Part shown: positions 9,458-19,137 of the stretch, in pieces
Layout: each line of letters begins with the position of its first letter
Numbering within the stretch: the first letter of the stretch is position 1
The notes under the pieces: generated by a model
The model's database searches: none
Seen by the model: the letters and a program-made list of their open reading frames with translations, nothing else
What the model was told of the DNA's origin: nothing
Assembly: GCA_026003395.1 (NCBI GenBank)
Contig: BPHE01000020.1
Location: forward strand, 1 to 37,511
Direction: 5' to 3'
Source of the DNA: Vicingaceae bacterium
Lineage (GTDB): Bacteria; Bacteroidota; Bacteroidia; Flavobacteriales_E; Vicingaceae
DNA length: 37,511 nucleotides
Position numbers and translations under genes: made by a program

Positions 9458-10865
9458 TCAATTGGATTTTAAAGAATTCCCATTTCCGTCAGAATCTGAC
9501 TGGATTGCTGCCATTGAAAAAGAATTAAAAGGACGAAGTATAGAAGAGATTGCATTTATCAATCTTTCGGGTATTAACTACAAACCCTTCTATTCAAAAA
9601 ATGACAGGGTATTTTTAAATGAAGGACTATTTACCCATTCGCAAGTAAAACATCATCAAAATCATTGGAGTATTTTAGAAAGCTTTTGTATTTCTGATGA
9701 ATCGGACGAACCTTATCTTTTATATGAAGCGCTTGAGTACGGAGCCAATGCTATCAATGTTTCACATATTTCTTTGGAAAAAATGCACACCGTTTTTGAT
9801 AAAATACATAAATCTTTCATTCAAACTTTTTTTATTTTGGATGATTTGCATCCTTCTCAAAATCCTTATGATTTGTATGATAAAATTTTGACTGTTTGGC
9901 AAAATGAAAAAGAGCATGTAAAATTTTCGTTCCTTCCTTCCTCATATCTTTTAAAAAATGGGCAATTTTTAATTGGAGAAAGTGAAGATCAATTATTTTT
10001 CAAAGATATTTACAAAAAATACAATATAGTCAATAGTTGGATCATAGATGGAACAATATATCACAACTCAGGATTTGATTCGTGTAGCCAGATTGCATGG
10101 ATGATTCATCAGCTCTCAGATATTTTTGATTGTTATTTGTCAGAATTAGATGCAGATATTATTCCCACTATCATATTCAAGATATCTATTGGACCGAATT
10201 GGATCGAAGAAATTGCCAAGATTAACGCTTTAAAAATTGCCTATTATCGTTTATGTAAAGCATGGAATGTCAAGCCAAATTCTGTCTATTTTTGGGGCGT
10301 CAGTTCTTATTTTTATCAAACTCGTTTAGACCCATACAATAACCTATTGAGACATGCCATAGAAGGTTTGGCGGCTATTTCTGCCGGTGTCGACTACCTT
10401 GAATTTTTACCCTTTGATGTGCCTGACGTCAAAACTTCCACTATAAGGCGCTGGAATAGAAATATTCATCATCTGCTTGTTTATGAATCCAAATTGACAA
10501 GATTTATCAACCCCATGGCCGGATCTTTTGCCATGGAAAATATTACTAAAACGGTTGCGGAAAAGGCATGGGAGATATTTTGCAATCTAGAAGATTCAGG
10601 TACATTTACTCAACATGTTCTCAATGGAACTATTGCTCAACACGCTTCCTCATCATTTAATCAAAGAATTGCACAATTGCATGAGATGAAAATCAAATTG
10701 ACCGGTGTTAATTTATATCCGGACAAGAATCAAATAGCAACTTTGGATGCTTTATCGGAAGAGTTCCCTGTTGTCAAAGGCAAAATAACTGATTATTTAA
10801 AACCTGTGCGATTGGCTGCATCCTTAGAAAATAAGTTAAAAAAAGAACATGAAACCGGAATTTAG
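9447..10865 (+). CDS. mutA: Methylmalonyl-CoA mutase small (beta) subunit
   Basis: Non-catalytic partner of the heterodimeric B12-dependent mutase interconverting succinyl-CoA and (R)-methylmalonyl-CoA. The 472-aa protein has the mutase TIM-barrel fold (PFAM MM_CoA_mutase) but ends before a B12-binding domain. Recognisable segments are [24 protein letters not shown] and [22 protein letters not shown], which parallel the large subunit. The sequence is much more divergent than MutB, as usual for the small subunit. ATG 9447 overlaps the ftsB-like gene by 11 bp, and the 3' end overlaps mutB by 17 bp, so an operon with coupled translation is likely. Confidence 0.9.
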   Translation: MNFDQLDFKEFPFPSESDWIAAIEKELKGRSIEEIAFINLSGINYKPFYSKNDRVFLNEGLFTHSQVKHHQNHWSILESFCISDESDEPYLLYEALEYGANAINVSHISLEKMHTVFDKIHKSFIQTFFILDDLHPSQNPYDLYDKILTVWQNEKEHVKFSFLPSSYLLKNGQFLIGESEDQLFFKDIYKKYNIVNSWIIDGTIYHNSGFDSCSQIAWMIHQLSDIFDCYLSELDADIIPTIIFKISIGPNWIEEIAKINALKIAYYRLCKAWNVKPNSVYFWGVSSYFYQTRLDPYNNLLRHAIEGLAAISAGVDYLEFLPFDVPDVKTSTIRRWNRNIHHLLVYESKLTRFINPMAGSFAMENITKTVAEKAWEIFCNLEDSGTFTQHVLNGTIAQHASSSFNQRIAQLHEMKIKLTGVNLYPDKNQIATLDALSEEFPVVKGKITDYLKPVRLAASLENKLKKEHETGI

Positions 10866-12978
10866 GAAATATAAAGGTTTTTTTGATGTTGCCAACACCG
10901 GCCCGGATGTTCAAGAAATTCGAAATGAATACGATCTCTTGTTAAAATCTTTCTACAATCATCATGATGCCGGAGCAAACATCCACGAGAATTATGCTGC
11001 CGGTATTCCGCCATATTTGCGCGGGCCTTATGCGTCGATGTATCTTGTTAAACCTTGGACCATCAGACAATATGCTGGTTTTTCCACAGCCGAAGAGTCA
11101 AATGCTTTTTATAAAAGAAACCTGGCAGCCGGACAAAAAGGATTGTCCGTAGCATTTGATTTGCCCACTCACCGCGGTTATGATTCTGATCATCCTAGGG
11201 TCAAAGGAGATGTCGGGAAAGCCGGTGTGGCTATTGATACAGTTGAAGACATGAAAATCCTGTTTGATGGAATTCCATTGGATAAAATTTCGGTATCGAT
11301 GACCATGAATGGAGCCGTAATTCCTATCATGGCCTTTTACATAGTTGCGGCAGAAGAACAAGGGGTAAAACAAGAACAATTGTCGGGCACCATTCAGAAT
11401 GACATTTTAAAAGAATTTATGGTGCGCAATACGTATATATATCCTCCTGCACCTTCGATGAGAATTATTGGTGATATCTTTAAGTATACTTCGGTACACA
11501 TGCCAAAATTTAATTCTATCAGTATTTCCGGGTATCATATGCAAGAAGCCGGAGCAACCCCCGATTTGGAGCTGGCATTTACATTAAGTGATGGTTTGGA
11601 ATATATCCGAACCGGATTGTCAGCAGGATTGCACATTGACGATTTTGCACCAAGACTTTCTTTTTTCTGGGCTATTGGAATGGATATTTGGAGCGAAGTG
11701 GCAAAAATGAGGGCGGCAAGATTGCTTTGGGCCAAGTTGGTAAAAGCATTTAACCCTCAGAATCCTAAATCAATGGCCCTACGGACACATTGTCAAACCT
11801 CAGGATGGAGCTTGACCGAACAGGATCCTTTCAATAACATTGCCCGTACTTGCATCGAAGCTATGGCAGCTGCTTTGGGAGGCACTCAATCGTTGCATAC
11901 CAATGCTTTGGATGAAGCAATAGCCCTCCCGACAGATTTCTCTGCAAGAATAGCCAGAAATACCCAAATATTGATTCAAAACGAAACGGATATTTGTAAA
12001 ACCGTAGATCCTGTCGGAGGTTCTTATGTAATAGAAACACTCACAAGATTATTGGCTGAAAAGGCCTGGAAAATCATTGGAGAAATCGAACAATTGGGAG
12101 GGATGGCGAAAGCCATCGAACAGGGTTATCCTACTCGTAAAATAGAAGAGGCCGCGGCCAAAAAGCAGGCGGCTATCGACTCAGGATTGGAAAAAATAGT
12201 GGCAGTCAATATTTTTGAAACAGATAATTATGTACCACTTGAAATCTTAGAAGTAGACAATACCGCCGTGCGCGAAAGTCAAATAAAAAAAATTAATGAA
12301 GTAAAAGTTAAACGTGACAAACAAAAAGTGAAAGAATCTCTTGAAAATATTACTCAGATTGCGGCCGGAGAAAAACAAGGAAACCTGTTGGAAGCGGCCA
12401 TCATAGCTGCCCGCCACAGAGCTACTTTGGGAGAGATTTCTTTTGCTATGGAAAAAGTATTTGGTCGATATAAAACAAATCCTCATACCTTAAAAGGAAT
12501 ATATGCTGCCATGTCAAAGGACAACGAATATTTTCAACAAGCCAGAAAACTGGCCGATGAATTTGAACGTCTGGAGGGCAGAAGACCCCGTATTTTGATT
12601 GTTAAACTTGGACAAGATGGCCATGACCGTGGAGCAAAAGTTACGGCCACTGCATACGCCGACATGGGTTTTGATGTAGATATAGGTCCACTTTTTCAAA
12701 CCCCCGAGGAAGCAGTCAAGCAGGCCATTGAAAATGACGTACATATTATTGGAATTTCTTCACTTGCCGGTGCCCATAAAACACTTATTCCGGAAGTGGT
12801 ACGATTATTGCAAGAAAAAGGGAGAGACGATATTTTGGTAGTAGCAGGCGGAGTTATACCGCGGCAGGATTACGAGTACTTGTTTGAGAAAGGTGTTGCA
12901 GCAGTATTTGGACCCGGCACAAAACTACCAAAAGCGGCTGTTGAATTATTAAAAATATTGATAAAACAATATTCTTAA
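10849..12978 (+). CDS. mutB: Methylmalonyl-CoA mutase large (alpha) subunit, B12-binding
   Basis: Catalytic adenosylcobalamin enzyme of the propionate/succinate pathway. The 709-aa length is standard. The N-terminal barrel carries the substrate-contact block with GPYASMY and [16 protein letters not shown]. The mid-region [19 protein letters not shown] and the NEDxx-equivalent [17 protein letters not shown] are conserved. The C-terminal B12-binding domain contains DGHDRG (Asp590, His592, Gly595; the cobalt-ligating DxHxxG), with GxS and GG loops further on ([18 protein letters not shown]). No MeaB/ArgK chaperone or methylmalonyl-CoA epimerase gene follows, though these are often adjacent. The reading frame is intact. 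Confidence 0.97.
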   Translation: MKPEFRKYKGFFDVANTGPDVQEIRNEYDLLLKSFYNHHDAGANIHENYAAGIPPYLRGPYASMYLVKPWTIRQYAGFSTAEESNAFYKRNLAAGQKGLSVAFDLPTHRGYDSDHPRVKGDVGKAGVAIDTVEDMKILFDGIPLDKISVSMTMNGAVIPIMAFYIVAAEEQGVKQEQLSGTIQNDILKEFMVRNTYIYPPAPSMRIIGDIFKYTSVHMPKFNSISISGYHMQEAGATPDLELAFTLSDGLEYIRTGLSAGLHIDDFAPRLSFFWAIGMDIWSEVAKMRAARLLWAKLVKAFNPQNPKSMALRTHCQTSGWSLTEQDPFNNIARTCIEAMAAALGGTQSLHTNALDEAIALPTDFSARIARNTQILIQNETDICKTVDPVGGSYVIETLTRLLAEKAWKIIGEIEQLGGMAKAIEQGYPTRKIEEAAAKKQAAIDSGLEKIVAVNIFETDNYVPLEILEVDNTAVRESQIKKINEVKVKRDKQKVKESLENITQIAAGEKQGNLLEAAIIAARHRATLGEISFAMEKVFGRYKTNPHTLKGIYAAMSKDNEYFQQARKLADEFERLEGRRPRILIVKLGQDGHDRGAKVTATAYADMGFDVDIGPLFQTPEEAVKQAIENDVHIIGISSLAGAHKTLIPEVVRLLQEKGRDDILVVAGGVIPRQDYEYLFEKGVAAVFGPGTKLPKAAVELLKILIKQYS

Positions 12979-13017
12979 ATTTAAAACATGAATTTGATTG
13001 TTAAAAATTTTACTACT

Positions 13018-13875
13018 ATGAAAACACCAATGAAGCTAATATTTCTTTTATTACCGGTATCGATAATACTAACGGTATCTTGTAAAAAAAGGAAACTAAA
13101 CCGTGACACCACTGCATCAAAAGATGATGCTACAGCAGAAGCAATGTTTAATGACGTTTATAAAGTAATGGACGAAAATGCAGCAAGCGAACCGAAATTA
13201 AACGGTCAAAAAACAGGTCAATATTTTTATATGGCGTCAGGTTGTGCCACTGTAACTTTGACACCTTATGACACAAGCACCTATCCCAAAACCATGATTA
13301 TTGATTTTGGAAATGGTTGTCAGGGAAATGACGGTAAAACCAGAAAAGGAAAAATCATAGTGGAATTCACCGGCAAATACCGTCAAGCCGGAACAGTCAT
13401 AACCATTACACCCGATAATTATTTCGTGAACGATTATAAAGTAGAAGGTAAAAAAATAGTCGAAAACAAAGGGAAAAATGCAAGCAACCATACTTATTAT
13501 GCAATTACGGTAGATGGAAAAGTAACACGGCCCGACGGCAAGGTGATTACTTGGAAATCTAACCGTGTGAGAGAATGGATCGAAGGAGAATCTACCACTT
13601 TCTGGAACAGTGGCATCTCCGGAATTTTTGACGATAAATATAAAATTACCGGCAACGGAAGTGGCGTGGCTTCCAATGGTATAAATTATACTGTCGAAAT
13701 TACAGATCCGTTGATTGTTCAATATTGCAGCTATATTCCTGAGATTGTTCAGGGTAAAATTTCATTAAGGCCCGAAGACCTTAAAGAAAGAGTGATCGAC
13801 TTTGGTAATGGTAGTTGCGACAATCAGGCTACTGTGACAATTGGCAATAAAGTATATACTTTTAATTTGAGATAA
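13018..13875 (+). CDS. Uncharacterised lipoprotein
   Basis: I do not recognise the family. From ATG 13018 it is 285 aa, with a short basic start, hydrophobic core and lipobox LTVSC (Cys22) followed by KKRK, a clear signal peptidase II site. ATG 12988 would only add ten residues in front. The mature part is beta-rich, with repeated IDFGNG(S)C motifs (near both ends of the protein) and Gly/Asn/Thr-rich strands. It is therefore probably an all-beta surface or periplasmic lipoprotein. It sits 39 bp after mutB and is followed 24 bp later by a strong hairpin, so it may be the last gene of the mut operon or a separately promoted gene. The lysines after the lipid-bearing Cys do not settle periplasmic or surface location. 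Confidence 0.75.
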   Translation: MKTPMKLIFLLLPVSIILTVSCKKRKLNRDTTASKDDATAEAMFNDVYKVMDENAASEPKLNGQKTGQYFYMASGCATVTLTPYDTSTYPKTMIIDFGNGCQGNDGKTRKGKIIVEFTGKYRQAGTVITITPDNYFVNDYKVEGKKIVENKGKNASNHTYYAITVDGKVTRPDGKVITWKSNRVREWIEGESTTFWNSGISGIFDDKYKITGNGSGVASNGINYTVEITDPLIVQYCSYIPEIVQGKISLRPEDLKERVIDFGNGSCDNQATVTIGNKVYTFNLR

Positions 13876-13899
13876 TATTAAATCATAAATCGAAAAGAT

Positions 13900-13941
13900 A
13901 AACAGAAACGGGGCGGCTATATAGCCGCCCCGTTTCTGTTT
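13900..13941. terminator. Perfect 42-bp palindromic terminator hairpin
   Basis: Two perfect 21-bp arms meet at 13920/13921, with a GC-rich core (GGGGCGGC / GCCGCCCC) flanked by A- and T-rich outer bases, and no unpaired loop in the DNA sense. It begins 25 bp after the lipoprotein stop. A T-rich stretch (TTTCTGTTTGTTTC) falls in and after the right arm, so it should stop plus-strand transcription. Its symmetry also allows it to act on minus-strand transcription. Confidence 0.85.
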
Positions 13942-14281
13942 GTTTCTCAAAATTTTAATCCCGGATGTTAGGATTTTAACATTTGATACAAAAAAAATTA
14001 ACAAAACTTATATTATTGTCTCCAAAACTAAAATACAAGCTTGTTTTCAATTCATACAAACCACATTGGCGGCTTTGGTTATTAAAAAAATACATCCTTC
14101 CATATCTATATTGGAACAAAATGTTGAAAGGAGAAGAAGTATGATTTTGATGTTTCTGACAATTGATAATTTTCAAATTAGCTCAATAAGTTTCCTTATT
14201 CCTAAACTATAGAACGATAAGTTTGAATGTGTTTTCGCCATTTTTCAGAATGCAATTTATTCTTGAAAATTTGCTTGGCTG
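13942..14281. other. Gene-free AT-rich stretch
   Basis: About 340 bp between the terminator and the stop of the next (minus-strand) gene. Short ORFs exist on both strands (for example 13940-14212), but their composition is low-complexity AT-driven and they have no signal sequence or family resemblance. I see no RNA gene, repeat or convincing promoter here. Confidence 0.5.
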
Positions 14282-15602
14282 TCAATAGTTGTTTAAGATA
14301 ACAACATCATCGAATGTGGGATAATAATTATTTATGTGAAGTTGTTGTTTGGTCGTAGTGGAATAAACCGTAAATCCGTAATCGTTTCCTACAAACAATC
14401 TTTGGCCGGGTTGATCATATGCAATGCTGAAAAAATTGTTGGTTATTGATGAGACAAAATTTGAAGATTGATATTGATCGTCGACTTTTATTATAAGGTT
14501 ATTGTTCATTAAACAATAGATTTCACCGTTGCCGCCATCGGCATCCGTGATTGGGCCGCCTCCAAGGGTTTTTTTGTTTGTCAAAAGATTATTGTCCGGA
14601 TTGTATTGATAAAAATAATTCAAATTACCCGAATTGGTCACTATGGTATAATGTTTATCTCCCATTTTAAAAATTCCTACTGGTTTATCGGGCAATGGAG
14701 TTGAAACATTATACTTGGCACCACTGCCCGCATAGAATATAATCAAGCGTTGTTGTGTGCCGTTGTTTTGTTTTTCCACTGCCAAAACCCACTCATCATC
14801 AGCATATACAAGTACCGGATAATAATCCTGCGAACAAAAAAGGGTTTGAATTTGTGCCCCGTCATGTGAATATTTACGAATTATACCTTGACGAAAAGCC
14901 ACATAATAATTGTTACCGGAAGCATAAACGTCGGTCCAGTAATAATCAGGATAATTGGATATGATGTTTTCAGACCAAATTTGTTGATTGGTGTTGGCAT
15001 CGAAACATTGCATGTTCCGGGTATATTCTCCCAAAATTAACCATTGTTGGCTCATAGAATTTCCTACCATTTTCAACAAATCGCCTGATGATGTATGCAC
15101 TTGATTTATATTATAGTAGTTGTCACATTCATAAACAGTAATATCGTTATAACTTTTGTTCAAAAAATAAGCCTTTTTAAATTGTCTTGGTGTCTGATTG
15201 AATATTGATATAAACATAATCATTTCCATATTGTTTCCCGTCAAATGCTTGTGCTTTCAGATAATAACTACCGGCAGGCAGAGTGGGTTCATTGATGATA
15301 AAATCGGTATATATTTCATCTTCTTTTTTATTGACCGTAATGATGACCGAAGAACCGATCGGGGCGTTGTTGTCACTTTTGTAAAGTGAAATTACAACAT
15401 TTTCCACTTTTCTGTCGTCACTCACCATAAGTTGCAAAGGTATGGTGTCCATATTTTTGAAGGTGCTATTTTCATAAGGACTATTGAAATTTATCAAAGG
15501 GGCTTGGTCTTTCTTTTTGCATGATGAAACGAAAATAACAAAACAAGATGAAATCGATAGAAACATTAAGAACAAACGGAGTTTTAAAATATTATTATTC
15601 AT
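14282..15602 (-). pseudogene. Lipoprotein with Ig-like and beta-propeller-like parts, broken by one frameshift
   Basis: Two overlapping minus-strand frames (15602-15177 and 15244-14282) read as one protein. The first, 141 aa, has a lipoprotein signal (FVSSC, Cys28, then KKK) and an Ig-like/cadherin-like domain (INFNSPYENSTF, DDRKVENVVISLY, LPAGSYYLKAQAFDGKQYGNDY). The second continues with YNDITVYEC and a Trp/Tyr/Gly-rich repeat region suggesting a beta-propeller. Removing one T from the AATTTAAAAAGG site (plus-strand 15172-15183) joins them as SDTKTIKKAYFLNKSY, giving 439 aa. The 1321-nt span minus one base is divisible by three. No family function is recognised. It may be a real pseudogene or an assembly error. 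Confidence 0.72.
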
Positions 15603-15724
15603 ATTTTTATTGTTTAATCATTGGGCAATTCATTTCAAAAATGACTCAAAATAACTTAACAAATTTATTTTTTTTTGGAAAAATTGGAATTGAAATTGTT
15701 TAATTTTTTTTGAAAAATTATTCC

Positions 15725-15754
15725 TTTGTCCAAGCAAATTTATTGTTAATTTTA
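15725..15754 (+). promoter_or_regulatory. Candidate promoter of dnaB
   Basis: TTTG at 15725-15728, an 18-bp spacer and TAATTTTA at 15747-15754 fit the Bacteroidota -33/-7 pattern (TTTG, TAnnTTTG) with one mismatch in the last base. It ends 10 bp before the dnaB ATG, implying a very short leader. Confidence 0.45.
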
Positions 15755-15764
15755 CAATCCGATT

Positions 15765-17276
15765 ATGGAAAAAAGCAGAAAAAATAAAAATAAACCAAAA
15801 GGAAGCGAAAACTTTACCGAGATTGCCGGGCGTGTACCGCCTCAATCTACAGATTTGGAAGAAATCGTATTGGGAGGCATGATGATGGAGCCTCAGGCTC
15901 TCTCTCAGGCATTGGAATTGATTCATACAGAGGTTTTTTACAATCCCTCCCATCGCATTATTTTTAACAGCATCGAACAGTTGTTTAAAAACAACAAACC
16001 GGTGGATCTTTCTACAGTGACCGAACAGCTCAAAAAAAACGGAGAATTGGAATCAGTGGGAGGGGCTTTTTATATAGCCAACCTGACCAGAAGAGTTGCA
16101 TCTGCAGCCAATATCGAATACTATTGTCAGGTATTGTTACAAAAGTATATTCAACGTGAACTAATCAATACGGCAACTGATATTATTACCAAAGCATATG
16201 ACCCAACAACAGATGTGCTCGAATTGTTGGACGATGCCGAAAAGAATTTATTTGCCATAACAGAGGGCTCGCTACGTAAAAATTATGAAAAAATGTCTAC
16301 CCTAATCAAGCGGGCAATTGAAGAAATTAAAAATTCAAGCCATTCTGAGACCGGGTTAACAGGTGTACCTTCCGGTTTTGTTGAACTTGACCGCCTCACC
16401 AATGGCTGGCAGAAAACGGATCTCGTAATCATTGCAGCACGTCCTTCAATGGGTAAAACAGCTTTTGTGTTGTCTTTGGCCCGCAATGCCGCAATAACAG
16501 GATATCCTGTGGCCATCTTCTCATTGGAGATGGGTTCTTTACAGTTAGTCAACAGGATGATTGCAGCCGAATCGGAGATTCCATCTGAAATAATTCGCAG
16601 TGGCCGTTTGAGCGATGCCCAGCTTGCCCAAATAATGGAAAAAACTGCACAATTGGCTGAGGCTCCAATTTTTATTGACGACACACCGGCTATTTCTATT
16701 TATGAATTAAGGGCCAAAGCAAGACGTTTAAAGGCCCAACACAATATCCAAATGATCATAATCGATTATTTGCAATTGATGACCACCAGGGATGATAAAT
16801 CGGGCAACAGGGAACAAGAAATCAGTCAAATTTCACGTTCGCTTAAAGCCATTGCCAAAGAGTTGGAAATTCCTGTTCTTGCTCTTTCACAATTGAACCG
16901 GAGTGTTGAAAAAAGAGAACAAAAAGAACCACAATTATCAGATTTGAGAGAATCAGGGGCTATCGAACAAGATGCCGATATGGTGTTGTTTATTCACAGA
17001 CCTGAATATTATAAAATCTACGAAGACGAACACGGTAATTCTACCGAAGGCATTGCAAGCATAATTGTGGCTAAACATCGTAACGGTCCTGTAGGTACAG
17101 TAAACCTGAGATTTAACAAAGAAATTACACGTTTTGAAAATCTTGATCCCGAATCAAGTTTAATGTTTGCTTCCGTTAATTCAGATATTTATCCAAACGA
17201 TACATTTGGCAATACCATTACGATTCCTTCAAGATTAAATGATAGCAGCGAGTATGACAGTGATACGCCATTTTAA
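15765..17276 (+). CDS. dnaB: Replicative DNA helicase DnaB
   Basis: Hexameric 5'-3' helicase that unwinds DNA at the replication fork. The 503-aa length is standard for Bacteroidota, with no intein. The N-terminal DnaB domain (about residues 20-125) opens with GRVPPQSTDLEEIVLGGMM. A linker with a DnaG-interacting helical region follows. The RecA-like C-terminal domain has Walker A ARPSMGKTAF (about 224-233), Walker B IIIDYLQLM, the family block ISRSLKAIAKELEIPVLALSQLNRSVE, and the arginine-finger region SDLRESGAIEQDADMVLFIHRPEYY. The 3' end overlaps the start of the next gene by about 23 bp. Confidence 0.97.
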   Translation: MEKSRKNKNKPKGSENFTEIAGRVPPQSTDLEEIVLGGMMMEPQALSQALELIHTEVFYNPSHRIIFNSIEQLFKNNKPVDLSTVTEQLKKNGELESVGGAFYIANLTRRVASAANIEYYCQVLLQKYIQRELINTATDIITKAYDPTTDVLELLDDAEKNLFAITEGSLRKNYEKMSTLIKRAIEEIKNSSHSETGLTGVPSGFVELDRLTNGWQKTDLVIIAARPSMGKTAFVLSLARNAAITGYPVAIFSLEMGSLQLVNRMIAAESEIPSEIIRSGRLSDAQLAQIMEKTAQLAEAPIFIDDTPAISIYELRAKARRLKAQHNIQMIIIDYLQLMTTRDDKSGNREQEISQISRSLKAIAKELEIPVLALSQLNRSVEKREQKEPQLSDLRESGAIEQDADMVLFIHRPEYYKIYEDEHGNSTEGIASIIVAKHRNGPVGTVNLRFNKEITRFENLDPESSLMFASVNSDIYPNDTFGNTITIPSRLNDSSEYDSDTPF

Positions 17277-18535
17277 AATACATAGAATCTTGCTTTTTAT
17301 GGCATTATTAAGTTTCAATGCCGTAAATGCTCTTTCTTTGCTTATACCCATGGATAAGCAACAAAAAAATCATTTAAAAGCTTATGGTTTGGCATATTGG
17401 ACATTGCAAAACGGTTTAGAAATACATTGGTTGCTCAACTATCGGGGTGGAAGTTTTCTATTGCCATATCATGCCAAAATAGAAGAGGAGGCGCTTATTC
17501 GTAACATAACATTTCGAAAAAATTACCGATGCCAAAGCCCAGGCCATCTTGCAAGAAATTGCCGACCCACAGATAAATATGGATGCCGTAAAACTTGAAA
17601 AAGCTCCCAAAATAGCCGTTTATTCCCCAAAAAACAAACAGCCCTGGGATGATGCTGTGACTCTGGTACTGACCTATGCTGAGATTCCCTATGACGTAAT
17701 CTATGATGAAGAAGTAATCAATGGAAAATTGAAGGAATACGATTGGTTACATTTACATCATGAAGATTTCACCGGACAATACGGCAAATTTTATGCTTCA
17801 TACCGTTATCAACCATGGTATCAGGAAGAGGTGAGAGTTAATGAAGAAATGGCCAAAAAGCTTGGCTTCTCTAAAGTTTCTCAATTAAAGTTGGCTGTGG
17901 CAAAGATGATAAAAGGTTATGTATACAGTGGTGGATTTTTGTTTGCCATGTGCTCGGCCACTGATACATATGACATAGCTTTGAGTGCCGAAGGGGTTGA
18001 TATTTGCGAAGTAATGTATGATGGAGACCCGGCCGAACCCAATTTCAATTCTAAAATTGATTATTCCAAAACATTTGCATTTTATAACTTTACCATAAGT
18101 ACCAATCCTTTGGAATATGAATTTTCAAACATCGATGCGACCCCTATACACAATCGTACCCCGGAAGAATATGATGTTTTCACACTTTTTGATTTCTCGG
18201 CCAAATGGGATCCGGTACCGACTATGTTGTGTCAAAATCATGAGAAAGTTATTAAAGGATTTATGGGGCAGACCACTGCTTACTACAAACAATTTGTCAA
18301 ACCGGGGGTTTTGATCATGGGAGAAAACAAAGCCCTCAATTCGGCAAGATATATTCACGGAGAATATGGCCGGGGAATGTGGACATTTTATGGAGGACAT
18401 GATCCCGAGGATTATCAACACTTTGTGGGTGATCCTCCAACCGATTTAAATTTACATCCAAATTCTCCCGGCTATCGCCTGATTTTGAACAATGTTTTGT
18501 TTCCGGCTGCCAGAAAGAAAAAACAAAAAACTTGA
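17254..18535 (+). pseudogene. Secreted protein of the family labelled 'asparagine synthetase B' in Bacteroidota, one frameshift
   Basis: From ATG 17254 there is a signal peptide (RILLFMALLSFNAVNA), then LLIPMDKQQKNHLKAYGLAYWTLQ and LLNYRGGSFLLPYH in frame 1. The protein continues in another frame as KITDAKAQAILQEIADPQINMDAVKLEKAPKIAVYSPK through to the conserved end NSPGYRLILNNVLFPA. Removing one base at 17512-17522 (T3 or A6) restores 426 aa, the usual length as I remember it. The family is commonly annotated asparagine synthetase B, but I see neither an N-terminal catalytic Cys2 nor an SGGxDS ATP-pyrophosphatase motif, so that name looks unreliable. The downstream frame alone (328 aa from 17549) would lack export. 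Overlap with dnaB suggests co-transcription. Confidence 0.82.
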
Positions 18536-18538
18536 TGT

Positions 18539-19130
18539 TTAATTCTTTTCTGCTATAAAAAACAACTCTCTGCCCATACGGGGATTTATGGAATTGTGGC
18601 AGGTTTCCATCGTTTTGATGGTAAACTTTTTGGAAAACAAAGAAAGATATTCTTGTTTGCTTCCACCAAAAGGAGGATTCACTTCAAATTCACAATTGAA
18701 TAATACACCGGCAATTTTACCTTTGGGCTTAAGTAAGGAATAAACCTTTTCAACATATTTTTCACGGTAGGATGGAGGCAATGCACAAAAAAATGTCTGT
18801 TCCAAAATTAGATCATATTGATCATTGTGTTGAAAAAAATCTTCTACGATGACTTGTTGCTTTGGAAATTCCGGGCATCTCTCAAGAAATCTTCCTGCTG
18901 CGGTATTAGAAATGTCTAAAACATAAATGTTTTTGAATCCGTTTTTCCACAAGAAATTCTGCTTCGTAAGCATTTCCGGCGCCGGGTATGAGAATTTTTT
19001 TGTTTTTGTCTTCCAACTGCATGGCATATTCGATCAACGGTGGAGAGGCATAACCGATATCCCACCCGGTTTCACCTTTGTTCCATCTTTCTTCCCAATA
19101 TTCTCTTTTCATTATTACTTCATTATTCAT
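18539..19130 (-). pseudogene. TPMT-like SAM-dependent methyltransferase, one frameshift
   Basis: Small class I methyltransferase of the thiopurine S-methyltransferase-like family. The N-terminal piece (19130-18906) has YWEERWNKGETGWDIGYASPPL and the SAM motif ILIPGAGNAYEAEFL. The rest (ending 18539) has NIYVLDIS, EDFFQHNDQYDLILEQTFFCALPP and KPKGKIAGVLF. They join by removing one base of the A5 run in the coding strand (plus-strand T5 at 18942-18946), giving FLVENGFKNIYVLDIS and a 196-aa protein, the normal length for the family. It begins 7 bp after the rlmD-like gene and is convergent with the upstream plus-strand gene (3-bp gap). The natural substrate is unknown; thiol, halide or tellurite methylation are known in relatives. 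Confidence 0.83.
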
Positions 19131-19137
19131 GGCTGTT

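Noticed and set aside
13940-14212. 90-aa plus-strand ORF in the gap after the big palindrome
   Set aside because: No signal sequence, no family resemblance, composition follows AT-rich background, and it starts inside the terminator arm.
15765-17276. Possible intein or insertion in dnaB
   Set aside because: The Walker A, Walker B and linker regions are contiguous and the 503-aa length is normal.
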